Shown here: positions 32,722-45,745 of the stretch, piece by piece | Layout: the number at the start of each line of letters is the position of its first letter | How positions within the stretch are numbered: position 1 is the stretch's first letter | DNA from: Terebella lapidaria | Taxonomy: Eukaryota; Annelida; Polychaeta; Terebellida; Terebellidae | Direction of reading: 5' to 3' | DNA length: 64,000 nt | Assembly (NCBI GenBank): GCA_949152475.1 | Contig: OX424569.1 | Span: 19,753,170-19,817,169 of the forward strand | The notes under the pieces: generated by a model | The model's input: the letters and a program-made list of their open reading frames with translations, nothing else | Told to the model about the DNA's origin: nothing | The model's database searches: none | Position numbers and translations under genes: made by a program

Positions 32722-34317
32722 GTATCCCCCGAACAAAGTTCGGCGGATACTATGGATTTACGATCGTCGCGCCGCCGCCGCCGCGTCCGCAGACACTTTC
32801 TTGTGAACGCGCTACAGCTCACAAATCTGAACCGATTTTGATAATATTTTGTATGGACATGACTTATGGTGAGATCTCAACACCTATCGATTTTGGTTGC
32901 CATAGCAACCAAAATAGCCGATTGGCGTAACATTTTGTGCTCAAATTAGCCTGTTTAACACACATGGGTTGTGAACGCTCTACGGGTGTTAGTTTTCGAT
33001 GAATGATGATGAAATCGCACAGGCTCAATGAGAAAGACCATCACACGAAACCTATTGTTTTTCAGAATGATCGAATAAATATTAATAAGTTTGAGAGGTT
33101 AACTTATTACAACAATTAAAATGCCTACTTTGACATGTGTGATCACTCCAATAACCTGTACTATGAAAGCAAATTGCACTGGATTCTTGTTCAGAATACA
33201 GAACTGATGTTGGTGAAAACAGAACAATATTACTGAATAAGTTAACATTGGTTTTACTAGTTAAGTCTATTATTGACCACAATAAAAATAGTTAAGATGA
33301 GAAACATTTATTATTGAGGTCAACAAGGTAAAGGTTTTGTCCAGTAGAGATTTCACAGGTGTAACCGAATAAGTTAACATTATTTTCACTAGTTAAGTTT
33401 ATTATTGACCACAATAAAAATAGTTTTAAAAGACAAGAAACTTTTATTATTGGGCTCAACAAGGTAAAGCTTCTATGCAGTAGAGATTTCATGGCTGTAG
33501 CCGAATAAGTTAACATCATTTTTACTAGTTAAGTCTATTATTGACCTCAAGAAAAATAGTTAAGACAAGAAACATTTATTATTGAGCTCAACAATTTAAA
33601 AGTTTTGTCCAGTAGAGATTTCATGGGTGTAACCGGATAAGTTAACATTATTTTTACCATTAAAGTCAATTTTTACTTTGAATTTCAACTTGAAACCAAG
33701 TTTGGCACATATTATGAATTAAAATATAATTTATGGTGAAAAAATCGATCTGGCTCCAATTTCGTCATCGTGAAAAACAGTTTTGGTAAACTTTTACTTG
33801 AATTTCAGCTTGAAACCAAGTTTGGCACATAATTATTATGAATTAAAACTTAAATTATGGTGAAAAGTTTGATCTGGCTCCTATTTCGTCATCTTGAAAT
33901 GTAGTTTTGGTCAACTTTTACTTTGAATTTCAACTTGGAACAAGTTTGGCATATAGTATGAGTTGAAATATAACTTATGGTGAAAAGTTCGATCTGGCTC
34001 CAATTTAGTCATCTTGAAATGCAGTTTTTGTCAACTTTTGCTTGAATTTCAACTTGGAACCAAGTTTGTCAAATATTCTGAGTTGAAGTACAACTTCAGG
34101 TGAAAACTTTTATCTGGCTGTAATTTCGTTATTTTATCTAACATGTCGAAATGGAAATTCGTATGCAGTGATTTTAGTGGTGATCTTGAATTTGACCTTC
34201 AATAAGCTTGAAAGGTTTCACACTCACAATGTACATCAGTGATATATTTGGGGCAACAGGGATGATAGGGCTACGGGGGATACACCCAAGCGGTCGTAGG
34301 CGACCGGAAGCGTCTAG
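32722..34317 (+). mobile_element. Family A element A3, complete
   Basis: It starts GTATCCCCCGAACAAAG, has a CGCCGCCGCCGCG tract in place of the CGTC microsatellite, GTTAAC core units (33230-33660), the AACTTTTACTTTGAATTTC core (33660-34150), then CGGGGGATAC, hairpin CGGTCG/CGACCG and CTAG. It sits inside a B2 core unit: GGAATCAATTA-TT before it, TGAACATATAGG after it. Confidence 0.7.
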
Positions 34318-34583
34318 TGAACATATAGGAAATGATATATTCAGATTATTGTCATGACCTTGAATTTGACCTTTGACCTCATTTTCAAGGTCACAGGACA
34401 AAATGGCTAATATGTCACTTATTATGGATTTTACAGCTTAGGGATCATTTGTGGACATGTAGGAAATGATATATGCTGAAGATTCTCGTGACTTTGAATT
34501 TGACCTCCGACCTCATTTTCGAGGTCAAGAACACAAAATGGCTAATATCTCACTTATTATCGACTTTACAGCTTAGGAATCAG

Positions 34584-35221
34584 TTTTCAAAACATAAAAA
34601 TCAGTAAACCCGAATCAGAGAATGGGCAGATGCGAAAGTTGACAGATGCTGCCATGATCCATGATGGTTTGAACTAGGGCCCTGCAGGATTATTAGGTTA
34701 ACCGCAGACTGTTATCATGTTTTACATAACTAATAATCTTCTGCTAAATTGCCAGCTGAGTGTCATTTATAACCTGACATTGATACTAGATTTTTATATT
34801 ACACACACATTCGAGTCACTTTCGTCGGAAAACTTTAGCCGCTTACCATTCCATGCATTCAGGTCCCAATCTTTTCTTCCGCACATAATCGCAAACACTG
34901 CCACCTGGCGAGTGATATCACTGATACTGTACTGCTGCCACCTGGTGAGATGTGGCAGTGTAGAAGTTGATTTCGTTCACTGTTCCAATCGAAAATTCAT
35001 TAGAAAATTTGCCTGTTTGTATAAACAAGTCAATTTGAAAATTATTGTCTTGAATAATTTTTGGTGTTCAAATTATTCGAGTGTTCGAACTAACTGACTA
35101 ATTAGGGTAAGCCTTGATAATTTTGTCAAAAAAAGAGAAAAAAAATTCTCCAACTTTGTTTGTTTTCCAAATGATATCTTCAGTTTGCCTTCATCTATCT
35201 TTGCCAACTTTTCACCAGTGG
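34584..35221. other. Low-copy intron sequence
   Basis: I see no gene or strong repeat here. A 126-codon frame at 34717-35097 has no recognisable domain. From 35120 the sequence resembles the T-rich 5' part of family C (TTCCAAATGATATCTTCAG), so a very old C fragment may precede the minisatellite. Confidence 0.3.
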
Positions 35222-36535
35222 TCAAATATACATAAAACACATTACCAATATTTGTATACGATGGTGAAATAAAACACTTGACTGGTATTTGTATATGATG
35301 GTGAAATAAAATACGTGACTGGTATTTGTGTACGATGGTGAAATAAAACACCTGACTGGTATTTGTATACGATGGTAAAATAAAACACCAGACTGATATT
35401 TGTATACAATGGTGAAATAAAACACCTAACTGGTATTTGTATACGATGGTGAAATAAAACACCAGACTGGTATTTGTATACGATGGTAAAATAAAACACC
35501 AGACTGGTATTTGTATATGATGGTAAAATAAAACACCAGACTGATATTTGTATACAATGGTGAAATAAAACACCTAACTGGTATTTGTATACAATGGTGA
35601 AATAAAACACCTAACTGGTATTTGTATACGATGGTGAAATAAAACACCTGACTGGTATTTGTATACGATGGCGAAATAAAACACCTGACTATTATTTGTA
35701 TACGATATACGGATAATTGTATACGATAGCAAAATAAAACACCTGACTGATATTTGTATACGATGGTGAAATAAAACACCTGACTGGTATTTGTATATGA
35801 TGGTGAAATAAACACCTGACTGGTATTTGTATACAATGTGAAATAAAACACCTGACTGGTATTTGTATACGATGGTGAAATAAAACACCTGACTGATATT
35901 TGTATACGATGGTGAAATAAAACACCTGACTGGTATTTGTATATGATGGTGAAATAAACACCTGACTGGTATTTGTATACAGTGTGAAATAAAACACCTG
36001 ACTGGTATTTGTATACGATGGTGAAATAAAACACCTGACTGGTATTTGTATATGATGGTGAAATAAACACCTGACTGGTATTTGTATACAATGTGAAATA
36101 AAACACCTGACTGGTATTTGTATACGATGGTGAAATAAACACCTGACTGGTATTTGTATACGATGGTGAAATAAAACACCTGAATGATATTTGTATACGA
36201 TGGTGAAATAAACACATGACTGGTGTTTGCATAAGATAGTGAAATAAAACACCTGACTGGTATTTGTATACGATGGTGAAATAAACACCTGACTGGTATT
36301 TGTATACGATGGTGAAATAAAACACCTGAATGATATTTGTATACGATGGTGAAATAAACACATGACTGGTGTTTGCATAAGATAGTGAAATAAAACACCT
36401 GACTGGTATTTGAATACAATGGTAAAATAAAACACCTGACTGATATTTGTATACGACGTGAAATAAAACACTTGACTGATGTTTGTATATGATGGTGAAA
36501 TAAAACACCTGACTGGCTATTTGTATATGATGTGG
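35222..36535 (+). repeat. Minisatellite, 37-bp unit, about 35 copies
   Basis: The unit reads GGTGAAATAAAACACC then TGACTGGTATTTGTATACGAT. Some units lose one or two bases (AAATAAACACC) or carry ACAATG in place of ACGATG. Higher-order blocks repeat, for example 36180-36245 and 36320-36385. Because 37 is not a multiple of three, all three minus-strand frames pass through the same units and stay open for up to 381 codons; these are artefacts. Confidence 0.9.
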
Positions 36536-36668
36536 AAATGTGATTCTTTCTTGAAACTTGTGTTCTATCAATAGTTATTTCCTGGGCTCATGAAAATGTG
36601 ATTCATACATATTCCACTGTATCTCTACATGTAGATTTTAATGTTTTCCTTTATATATTTTTTTGTAG

Positions 36669-36740
36669 TGGCCTAAATCCAGACTTTATTGCTGCCATTT
36701 GACGTCAGTGGAAGTCCTTTCATTTCCCAGGGATATCACT
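36669..36740 (+). CDS. CTC1: CTC1-like exon 3
   Basis: The acceptor is TTTTTTTGTAG and the donor is ATCACT|GTGAGT. The 72 bp are 24 codons in phase 0 at both ends, ending LTSVEVLSFPRDIT. The alternating hydrophobic strand fits the last strand of the OB fold begun in exon 2. Confidence 0.55.
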
Positions 36741-36959
36741 GTGAGTTTGTGCTTAGTACCTTGGCAAATGAATATACAAGGTAAACATTTCCGTTGCCTG
36801 CAAGAAAGAAATTTTGTTGAGTCATTGTGTATTCAACGTTTGGCTCTGTCCTTGAGATTAACACTGGTATGGTTGATGCGAAACAGATCTCTGATAACAT
36901 TTCTCAAAAGTGTGAAAAATTTTTCATCATTACGATGACAACCCAGTTGCACATTTCAG

Positions 36960-37093
36960 GCTGACGAGAATGAAGTTCCTGCTTCAGTCCTGCCATCTCC
37001 AGCTCCAGGTTTTCTGACGATTACTGAGCTTCACGATCACATTCAGGCTGAAAAAACCCTTGCCATAAAGTTTGGCTCGAAGTTGTGTCAGAG
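36960..37093 (+). CDS. CTC1: CTC1-like exon 4
   Basis: The acceptor is GCACATTTCAG and the donor is CAGAG|GTATGT. It starts in phase 0 and ends in phase 2. The peptide begins ADENEVPASVLPSPAPG, a linker, followed by an amphipathic segment LTELHDHIQAEKTL-like in character (visible as ITELHDHIQAEKTLA). An 8.65-kb intron follows. Confidence 0.6.
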
Positions 37094-37155
37094 GTATGTG
37101 TGTAAGTCTGCATCAAGTTGAATGCATCACTGGCTTGTGCATTGAAGATGTTTTT

Positions 37156-38707
37156 AGGTTACCGGACTTTTGGTCCGATAACCTATTGCCGTGGCGTTGC
37201 GTCCGTCGTCGTCGTCGTCCGTCGTCGTCCGTCTACATTTTTATCTTTAAAGTTTACGATCGAATCTTTCTCAAATTTTGCACAAAAATGCCTAAAAATA
37301 TTTCGAGAGGGAGGTATTTTTTAGTTTTTTGATTTTGGCAATTATTTCAAAATGGCGGCCGTTTTCGTCTAAAAATGGCCAATTTTGGACTTTGGCTGTC
37401 GTTTTCTCAAAATCTGTTCAGTAACTTTTTTTCTTATTCATGCATAACACTCCTCATATGTACCTCTGTGACATGTATAAATTTCGTTGCCCTTGAATCG
37501 CTCGAAGTGGGCCATTTTGGGCCCAAACTCGGCCCAAATGGGACTTTCCCATGTTAAATTCTCCTATGCTTTATAATGGGACACATTAAGCCTAATATCT
37601 CACTTAATATTGAGATTAGAGACTAGGAATCAATTGTGGACATATAGGAAATGATATATGCTGAATATTGTCGTGACCTTGAATTTGACCTTTGACCTCA
37701 TTTTCAAGGTCACAGGACAAAATGGCTAATATCTCGCTTATTATCGACTTTACAGCTTAGGATTCAATTGTGAACATATAGGAAATGATATATGCTGAAT
37801 TTTCTCGTGACCTCGAATTTGACCTTGACCTCATTTTCAAGGTCACATGACAAAATGGCTAATATCTCGCTTATTATCGACTTTACAGCTTAGGAATCAA
37901 TTGTGAACATATAGGAAATGATATATGCTGAATATTTTTGTGACCTTGAATTTGACCTTTGACCTCATTTTCAAAGTCACAGGACAAAATGGCCAATATC
38001 TTGCTTATTAGTGACTTTACGCCTTATGAATCAATTGTGAACATATAGGAAATGATATATGCTGAATATTCTAGTGACCTTGAATTTGACCTTTGACCTC
38101 ATTTTCAAGGTCAACAGTACAAAATGGCTAATATCTTGCTTATTATCAACTTTACAGCTTAGGAATCAATTGTGAACATATAGGAAATGATATATTTTGA
38201 ATATTCTCATGAACTTGAATTTGACCTTTGACCTAAATTTCAAGGCCAGTCATTTTATTTTCAAGGTCAGAATACAAAATGGTTTATATCTCTCTTATTA
38301 TCAAATTCACAGCTTAGGGGTCTATAGTGAACATATAGGAAATGATGTATGCTGAATATTTTGGTGATCTAGAATTTGACCTTTGATCCAATTTTCTAGG
38401 TCAGAGAACAAAATGGCTAATATGTCGCTTATTATCATCTTTACAGCTTCGGAATCAATTGCGAATATAGAGGAATGATATATACTGAATCTTTTCATGA
38501 ACTTGAACTTTGACCTCATTTTCTAGGTCACATCACCGATCACAGAATGGCTAATATCTCACTTATTATCGACTTTACAGCTTAGGAATTTATTGTGGAC
38601 ATACTAGAAGTGATATATTTGTTGCAAAATTATTTTCAAGGTCACTGCCAAAAGGCTAATATCTAAAATGTATATTGTCCGGTAACCTTTCTTAGCCCTT
38701 GGGCTAA
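37156..38707 (+). mobile_element. Family B element B5, complete
   Basis: It starts AGGTTACCGGAC, has a CGTCGTCGTC tract, about eight core units (37620-38640) with TGACCTTTGACCTCA, then GTCCGGTAACC, hairpin AGCCCTTGGGCT and CTAA. It begins only about 60 bp after the donor of CTC1-like exon 4. Confidence 0.7.
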
Positions 38708-41700
38708 TTTTTATCTTTAAAGTTTACGGTCAAATCTTTCTGAAATTTTGCACAAAAATAGCTAAAAATATTCCCAAGAATGTTTTTTTTTTTCATTTTT
38801 AGGTTACCGGAACTTTGGTCCGATAACCTAATGGCATGGCGTTGCGTCCGTCGTCCGTTCGTCGTCCGTAAACAATTTTATCTTGAAAGTTTACTGTTGA
38901 ATCTTTCTGAAATTTTGCATAAAAATGCCTAAAAATGTTAAAAGAAGGAAGTATTTTTTAGTTTTTTGATTTTCGCAATCATTTCAAAATGGCGGCCATT
39001 TTTGACGAAAAATGGCTAATTTTGGACTTTGACGGTTGTTTTCTCAAAATCTGTTCAGTAACTTTTTTTCCTATTGACGCATAACACTCCTCATATGTAC
39101 CCCTGTGACGTGTATAAGTTTCGTTGCCCTTGAATCGCTCGAAGCCCTTGAATACCCCATTGTGAACATGTAGGAAATGATATATGCTGAATATTCTCGT
39201 GACCGTGCAATTATTTCAAAATGGCGGCCATTTTCGTTGAAAAATGCCCAATTTTGCCCAATTTTGGACGGCCATTTTCTAAATAACGGTTCAGATAGTT
39301 TCAAGATTTTTGTTTCAAAGGTTCTCCTCATATAGCTCTGTGATGTGAATAAGTTTCGTTGGCCTTTAATCGACTGTCTGCGTGTTGCGGACATTTTGAT
39401 TTTTTCAACGGGTCCTAAATGGCACTTTCCAATGTTAAATTCTCCTATGCTTTATTATGGGACACATTATGCCTAATATATTGCTTAATATTGAGATTAG
39501 AGACTAGGAATCAATTGTGGACATATAGGAAATGATATATGCTGAATATTCTGATGACCTTGAATTTGACCTTTGACCTCATTTTCAAGGTCACAGGACA
39601 AAATGGCTAATATCTTGCTTATTATCAACTTTACAGCTTAGCAATCAATTGTGAACATATAGGATATGATATATTCTGAATATTGTCATGACCTTGAACT
39701 TGACCTTTGACCTCATTTTCAAGGTCACACGACAAAATGGCTAATATCTCGCTTATAATCGACTTTACAGCTTAGGAATCAATTGTGGACATATAGGAAA
39801 CGATATATGCCGAATATTCTGATGACCTTGAATTAAGGCATTTATGGTTTTAGCAGAATTTTTTTTTTTTTCTTTTCTTCTTCCGCCGTTTTGGTTTCCA
39901 GACGATAACTTTAGATTGCCTTGATGGATCCTTATCAAATTTTCACCACTAGTCAGAAATGATATGTGGAAGAACCCTATTCTTTTTGAGCCGGCTCCGA
40001 GGTCCGTGAGGATGAAATCAAGGTTTTTGGTTTCCGGACGATAACTCGAAAAATATTCAGGCAATAGATGCAGAACTCTGCATGGAGGTTCATATACCAC
40101 CAGGGAAGAACCCTATTGATTTTGGGATCAATCCGTCAAAGGACCTTTGACCTAGAGGTCAAAATAATTTTTTGCTGATTCATCCTTGAGGCTTCCTGCA
40201 TATCTCAGAAACGGTGCGTCATAGAGCGAAACGGACGTTATTTTCGGACTCGTCGCCCTAGACAAACATGTCTATGGGGTATTTTTTTTTTCGATTCGAC
40301 TCCGAGGTCCGTGAGGTCCGTGATTATGAGACTTGGTTTCCGGATATATTCAGGCAATAGTTGCAGAACTTTGCATGGAGGTTTATATACCACCAGGGAA
40401 GAACCCTATCGATTTTGGGATTGATCCGTCAAACGACCTTTGATCTAGAGGTCGAAATAACTTTTTGCTGACTCATCCTTGAGGCTTCCTGCATGTCTCG
40501 GAAACGGTACGTCGTAGAGCGAAACGGACGTTATTTTCGGACTCGTCGCCCTAGACAAACCTGTCTAAGGGGTATTATGGATGAACTTTGACCTTGACCC
40601 GAAATTTTTTTGCCGAGTTGGCATTTTTCGTTTTCGTCGATATCTCGGAAACGGTGCATCGTAGAGCGAAACGGACGTTATTTTCGGACTCGTCGCCCTA
40701 GACAAACATGTCTAAGGGGTATGATGGATGAACTTTGACCTTGACCCAAAAATTTTTGGCCGAGTCGGCATTATTTTTGTTTCGTCGATATCTCGGAAAC
40801 GGTGAGTCGTAGAGCAAAACGGACGTTATTTTCAACTCGTTGTCCTAGACAAACATGTCTAAGGAGTATTATGGATGAACTTTGGCCTTGACCCGAAAAT
40901 TTGTTTGCCGAGTCGGTATTTTTCGTTTTCGTCGATATCTCGGAAACGGTGCATCGTAGAGCGAAACGGACGATATTTTCGGACTCATCGCCCTAGACAA
41001 ACATGTCTAAGGGGTATTATGGATGAACTTTGACCTTGACCCGAAATTTCTCTGCCAAGTCGGCATTTTTCGTTTTCATCGATATCTCGCAAACGGTGCG
41101 TCGTAGAGCGAAACGGACGTTATTTTCGGACTTTCGGACCTAGACAAACATGTCTAAGGGATATGATGGATGAACTTTGACCTTGACCCGAAATTTTTTT
41201 GCCGAGTCGGCGTTTTTTTGTTTGTCGATATCTCGGAAACGGTGAGTCGTAGAGCGAAACGGACGTTATTTTCGGACTCGTTGTCTTAGATAAATGGGGT
41301 ATTATGGATGAACTTTGACCGTGACCCGAAATTTTTTTGCCGAGTCGGCATTTTTCGTTTTTGTCGATATCTCGGAAACGATGCGCCGTAGAGCGAAACG
41401 TCAATATCTAGCAAACGGTGTGTCAAACGGTGCCGAGTAGAACGAAACGGACGTTATTTTCGGACTTTCGGACCTAGACAAACATGTCTAAGGGGTATGA
41501 TGGATGAACTTTGACCTTGACCCGAAATTTTTTTTGCTGAGTCGACATTTTTCATTTTGGTCAACATCTAGCAAATGATGTGTCATAGAGCCCGTGGCAA
41601 ACATGTTTTAAATATTACGAATTAGTCCTAACACCGAAATGCCTCCAAGGCATCTTTAGGCCTTGACGTCTAGTTGACATTTGACCTCATTTTCAAGGTC

Positions 41701-41945
41701 AGAGCACAAAATGGTTTAATATCTCGCTCATTATTACTTCACAGCTTGGGAATCAATTGTGGACATATAAGAAATGATATATACTGAATATTCTCGTGAC
41801 CTTGAATATGACCTTTGATCTCATTTTCAAGGTCAGAGCACAAAATGGCGCATATCTCACTTGTTGCCATATTTACAACTTAAGAATCAATTGTGGACAT
41901 ATAGGAAATGATTATGCTGAATATACTTGTGGCCTTGTAGTAACC
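38708..41945 (+). mobile_element. Family B elements B6 (fragment) and B7, with C3 inside
   Basis: A B5'-block fragment (38708-38810) lacks its tip and stops at a T tract, CATTTTT. There B7 starts at 38811 with AGGTTACCGG. B7 has a disturbed body with a second partial body block at about 39205-39400. Its core is split by C3 between GACCTTGAATT and TGACATTTGACC. It continues from 41674 and stops near 41908, where the 809-bp duplicated segment begins. Confidence 0.5.
39835..41673 (+). mobile_element. Family C element C3, nested in B7
   Basis: It starts AAGGCATTTATGG, lacking part of the usual 5' palindrome, with a T tract and two repeats of the block around GATTTTGGGAT. About seven core units with TTTGACCTTGACCCGAAA follow. 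It ends CCGAAATGCCT, hairpin AAGGCATCTTTAGGCCTT and CTAG. The B core sequence is continuous across it. Confidence 0.65.
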
Positions 41946-42716
41946 TAACGATCTGTCCGATCACCTATTGGCTAGCCGGTAAGCTACAGGTCCCTTGGGC
42001 CTATGTTCTACAAATTAGGCATATTTCATTGAATGAATTTACAATGTATATAAACATGACCAGTAATTTGATTGCGGGACTGCACAACTTATATCTCAAC
42101 TGGACACCTTATACATGTATTTATATTATAACAGAAATATATCATATATATGTGTTTGGCAATGTGGATAAGATACATATAATGTAAGATTTTATAACAC
42201 ACTTGACGCCTTCAACAATAGGCCAGACTGTGGTGTATTCCACGTAGACACACCGGTGGTACAAGTACAATAGACAACTCACAGCCTAGGGTATGACTTT
42301 ACACTCGTCGATCCTCTCACTAAAGCTCGAGGATTGACCCCTGTATTCATCATACCCTACAGCTGTTCGTCGTCTGTTCTATACGTATTACAGCAATTGA
42401 TCATTACAAATCATGAGAATTACATTGATAATCAAGAATTTCAATTGACAAGATATTTTAATAATTCGTATGTGTCGGTAAGCTGCAGGACCCTTGGTGC
42501 TATTCATTAAAACAATTCATGGATATTTCTTCAAAAAGCCCAGAGCTACGCTACTTCTTGTACCAAGCGTGGAAGCAGAAACGCGTATCAGACTATGAAA
42601 ACTCAGGGAGAACTGTTGTCATGGAGTTCATACACCACAACTTGCGAGGATGTGTGGTATCTAGGCAACAGGTCAGCCAGTCATCGTGAAATAGCACATT
42701 ATGATCAACACTTTTT
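41908..42716 (+). repeat. Segmental duplication, copy 1 (809 bp)
   Basis: It is almost identical to 44903-45711, offset by 2995 bp, with only a handful of substitutions visible. It contains two D-like 3' ends (GCCGGTAAGCTACAGGTCCC and GTCGGTAAGCTGCAGGACCC). No gene is recognised in it. Confidence 0.85.
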
Positions 42717-44902
42717 AGGAAGAGCAGGGCTCTTCCTCTATGATGTTGGTTTTTTTTGGATTTTTGAATTTTTTCTTTTGTTTACATTCTTGAAAGTGCC
42801 ACTTGGAACCACAACAGGCTATTCAACTGTGGCTAATTGGGAGGGCCCGGGGCCCGTTGGGAGGAAAATGACGCCCGTGTACCTAATCATGGTTAATGTA
42901 ATAAGTTATTAGCGATAATAATCCCAGGAGACGTGTGTTCCGACCGTTTTTTTTTTTGTATGTCACCGTTTCATACCCATCACCACTCCCGTTTTGATCT
43001 CCACTGGAACAGTGCTTTCTTGCAATCATATGCACTCAAAGTTTTGGATATACATTCCGCACAATATATAGATACAGTATGGTATTGCAACAATGAAAGA
43101 CAAGTTGATACGGCAACATAATAATTATGTGTTAGTGGTGGTATTCCATATTCCAGTGGGCAAATTCAATTCTCGTGTGGCCCCGATAAGCAGTCACGGC
43201 AGTCGGCCCGCCAGCCAGAGAGTCACTGAATTGTCCAATCGGGAAGCTGTCTTGGCGGACACACCCACATGTTTATGAAATACACGTGGATATAATGATA
43301 TGCAAATGATCACGTGAGCGAATCCCGCCAATTAGCGTACTGCCCCAAAAAATTGCTGCAGGGTCAAGGTCAAAATGCCAGCCGCCAAGAGATCGTCCAA
43401 CCATAGAACTCCCAACTGAGTGCGGTATTTGTGGAAATACTTGTTACGACCCAAATAAATGGTCTTTTCTATGACTCTTTCCTACTTCACTGGTAATACT
43501 TCATAAAAATATCACCACCGAAAGCTTGTTTATGGGGGAATTTAATTAAAAATGCCATTGAAGTCAAGCGAGATTTCAACGAGATTTGACTAAAAGGAAC
43601 AGAGTCGGAAACAAACAAACAAAACTTGGCAGATTTGCAGATTTGCGGAGCTTTTACACGGGAAAAAACTTAGTTTCCTCCTAAAATAAGCAGAAACAAA
43701 TGGATACTAGATCTAGCACTTTTATCATGTTTATGATAGTTTCATATTGCCGACGAGAATTGTCAGTGCTGATTTTGATAGCAGTCACACGAGCGGCGAT
43801 TCGGGGTGGGGGGTGTGCCTGGGCTACTTCAGTATTTGGCAGCTGACACTACACACTGCACACTGACACAACATGTACGCTGATCTTCAAACCAACATTT
43901 GGGCAAGGAGAAACATGATCGCATTGATGAAAAAAGCTTTCATACATGTCATGAATTATTGGAAATGCAGACAAGTTACTGAAATGTCTCTGCAGTACAA
44001 ATCAAAACACTGAAAAAAATCCATAAAGAAATTTAAATCTAAGACTAAAGCTCAAAAAACATTGTGCCTCCTAAATCAGAAAAACATAATCAGAACCTTG
44101 AAAATATTACACATTGGTCCCAAAAATAGTCGGGTGATTTTTAAACGTGTTCAATAAGGTAAAGCTTCTGACTTGTAGAGATTTCATGGCTGTAACGGAA
44201 TAAGTAACATTAGTTTTATTGATTAAGTCTTATTGGCCACAATAAAAATAATTATTACAAGAAACATTTATTATCGGGTTCAACAATGTAAAGGTTCTGG
44301 GGCCCAGACGAGTCGACAGGTACCCAAATTCGGGGCGGGTCATACAATTACCTGGATCGGAATTTTGTTACTCGTATTTGAGAACAAATAAAGATATAGT
44401 TTTGAATATTTGTGATAAACACTAGTAAAATCACAAGAATGACAAGGAAATCATCAGGAAAAAAAACGATAGTTTTATGAGGTCATGACATTGTGATCTT
44501 TCTCAAACTTGAAAATACTGGTAATTACTGACGAAACAAATAATATGTGTCAAAGATCAATGTCTGGCGTTTACGTGTTACAAATTGCTTCAGTGAGTAT
44601 CATTCAAATTTTGCTATATATTTGGTTCGGAAATTTCCGACTCACTCGGGCCCTAAAAAGTTCTATCCAGTCATGACTAACCGAATAAAAATAGTTACAT
44701 GACAAGAAAATAGTTACATGACAAATTTATTGGCCCAACAAGGTATAGATTCTGCCCAGTAGAGTTACAATATGGCCACAACATATATGTACCAAATCAA
44801 ATACAATATTCAAGGGTTTTTAAATAGTTCTGTGCAAACATTTTCGAAGCTCTTCCTTTGAGGCCAGTGGCCCTTGTTTTAAAAAGTGTCTCGATTATGC
44901 TG
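42717..44902. other. Intron spacer between duplicated segments
   Basis: I find no supported gene. A diverged repeat (42897-43265) partners 21300-21680. Remnants of the family A GTTAAC-type core lie at about 44145-44305 and 44640-44790. The sequence between 43270 and 44140 looks low-copy. Confidence 0.35.
42897..43265. repeat. Low-copy repeat, copy 2 (partner at 21300)
   Basis: The start GTAATAAGTTATTAGCGATA and the end near CTTGGCGGACACACCC match the partner. The middle is too diverged to align by eye. Confidence 0.35.
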
Positions 44903-45711
44903 ATGATTATGCTGAATATACTTGTGGCCTTGTAGTAACCGGACAATCTGTCCGATCACCTATTGGCTAGCCGGTAAGCTACAGGTCTCTTGGGCCTATG
45001 TTCTACAAATTAGGCATATTTCATTAAATGAATTTACAATGTATATAAACATGACCAGTAATTTGATTGCGGGACTGCACAACTTATATCTCAACTGGAC
45101 ACCTTATACATGTATTTATATTATAACAGAAATATATCATATATATGTGTTTGGCAATGTGGATAAGATACATGTAATGTAAGATTTTATAACACACTTG
45201 ACGCCTTCAACAATAGGCCAGACTGTGGTGTATTCCACGTAGACACACCGGTGGTACAAGTACAATAGACAACTCACAGCCTAGGGTATGACTTTACACT
45301 CGTCGATCCTCTCACTAAAGCTCGAGGATTGACCCCTGTATTCATCATACCCTACAGCTGTTCGTCGTCTGTTCTATACGTATTACAGCAATTGATCATT
45401 ACAAATCATGAGAATTACATTGATAATCAAGAATTTCAATTGACAAGATATTTTAATAATTCGTATGTGTCGGTAAGCTGCAGGAACCTTGGTGCTATTC
45501 ATTAAAACAATTCATGGATATTTCTTCAAAAAGCCCAGAGCTACGCTACTTCTTGTACCAAGCGTGGAAGCAGAAACGCGTATCAGACTATGAAAACTCA
45601 GGGAGAACTGTTGTCATGGAGTTCATACACCACAACTTGCGAGGATGTGTGGTATCTAGGCAACAGGTCAGCCAGTCATCGTGAAATAGCACATTATGAT
45701 CAACACTTTTT
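44903..45711 (+). repeat. Segmental duplication, copy 2, ending at a splice acceptor
   Basis: This is the second copy of 41908-42716. It ends in a T run about 34 bp before the acceptor AG of CTC1-like exon 5, so the branch and pyrimidine region of that exon lies next to the duplication edge. Confidence 0.85.
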
Positions 45712-45745
45712 TTAAAAGTTTCTGTTATAATGTTGTATTTATCAG

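Larger units (their letters stand above)
22632..34583 (+). mobile_element. Family B element B2, outermost repeat of the intron
   Basis: The 5' part (22632-22811) starts AGGTTACCGGACC and stops in a T run after GATTTTTGCA. It resumes at 32291 with TTCAAAATGACAGCC, which is exactly what follows that T run in other B copies. The core resumes after element A3 at 34318 and fades out at about 34583 without a 3' hairpin, so the 3' end is lost. B3, B4 (with the DIRS element) and A3 are later insertions in it. Confidence 0.5.
22129..36668 (+). other. CTC1-like intron of 14.5 kb filled with mobile elements
   Basis: It is bounded by GT at 22129 and AG at 36667-36668. From left to right it holds a short low-copy stretch, family B elements B2, B3 and B4, the DIRS-like retrotransposon inside B4, the rest of B2 with element A3 inside it, a low-copy stretch and a 37-bp minisatellite. 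The DIRS genes lie in the same orientation as the host gene. Confidence 0.55.

Noticed and set aside
35073-36571. Long minus-strand frames of 166-381 codons
   Set aside because: All come from the 37-bp minisatellite, in three overlapping frames of the same DNA.
42595-42912. A 105-codon frame with a hydrophobic segment
   Set aside because: It crosses the edge of the duplicated segment and a T run, so it cannot be an old gene.
41908-45711. An LTR retrotransposon with 809-bp LTRs
   Set aside because: The repeats lack TG...CA ends, the interior has no gag/pol or priming site, and the copies contain D-like 3' ends.
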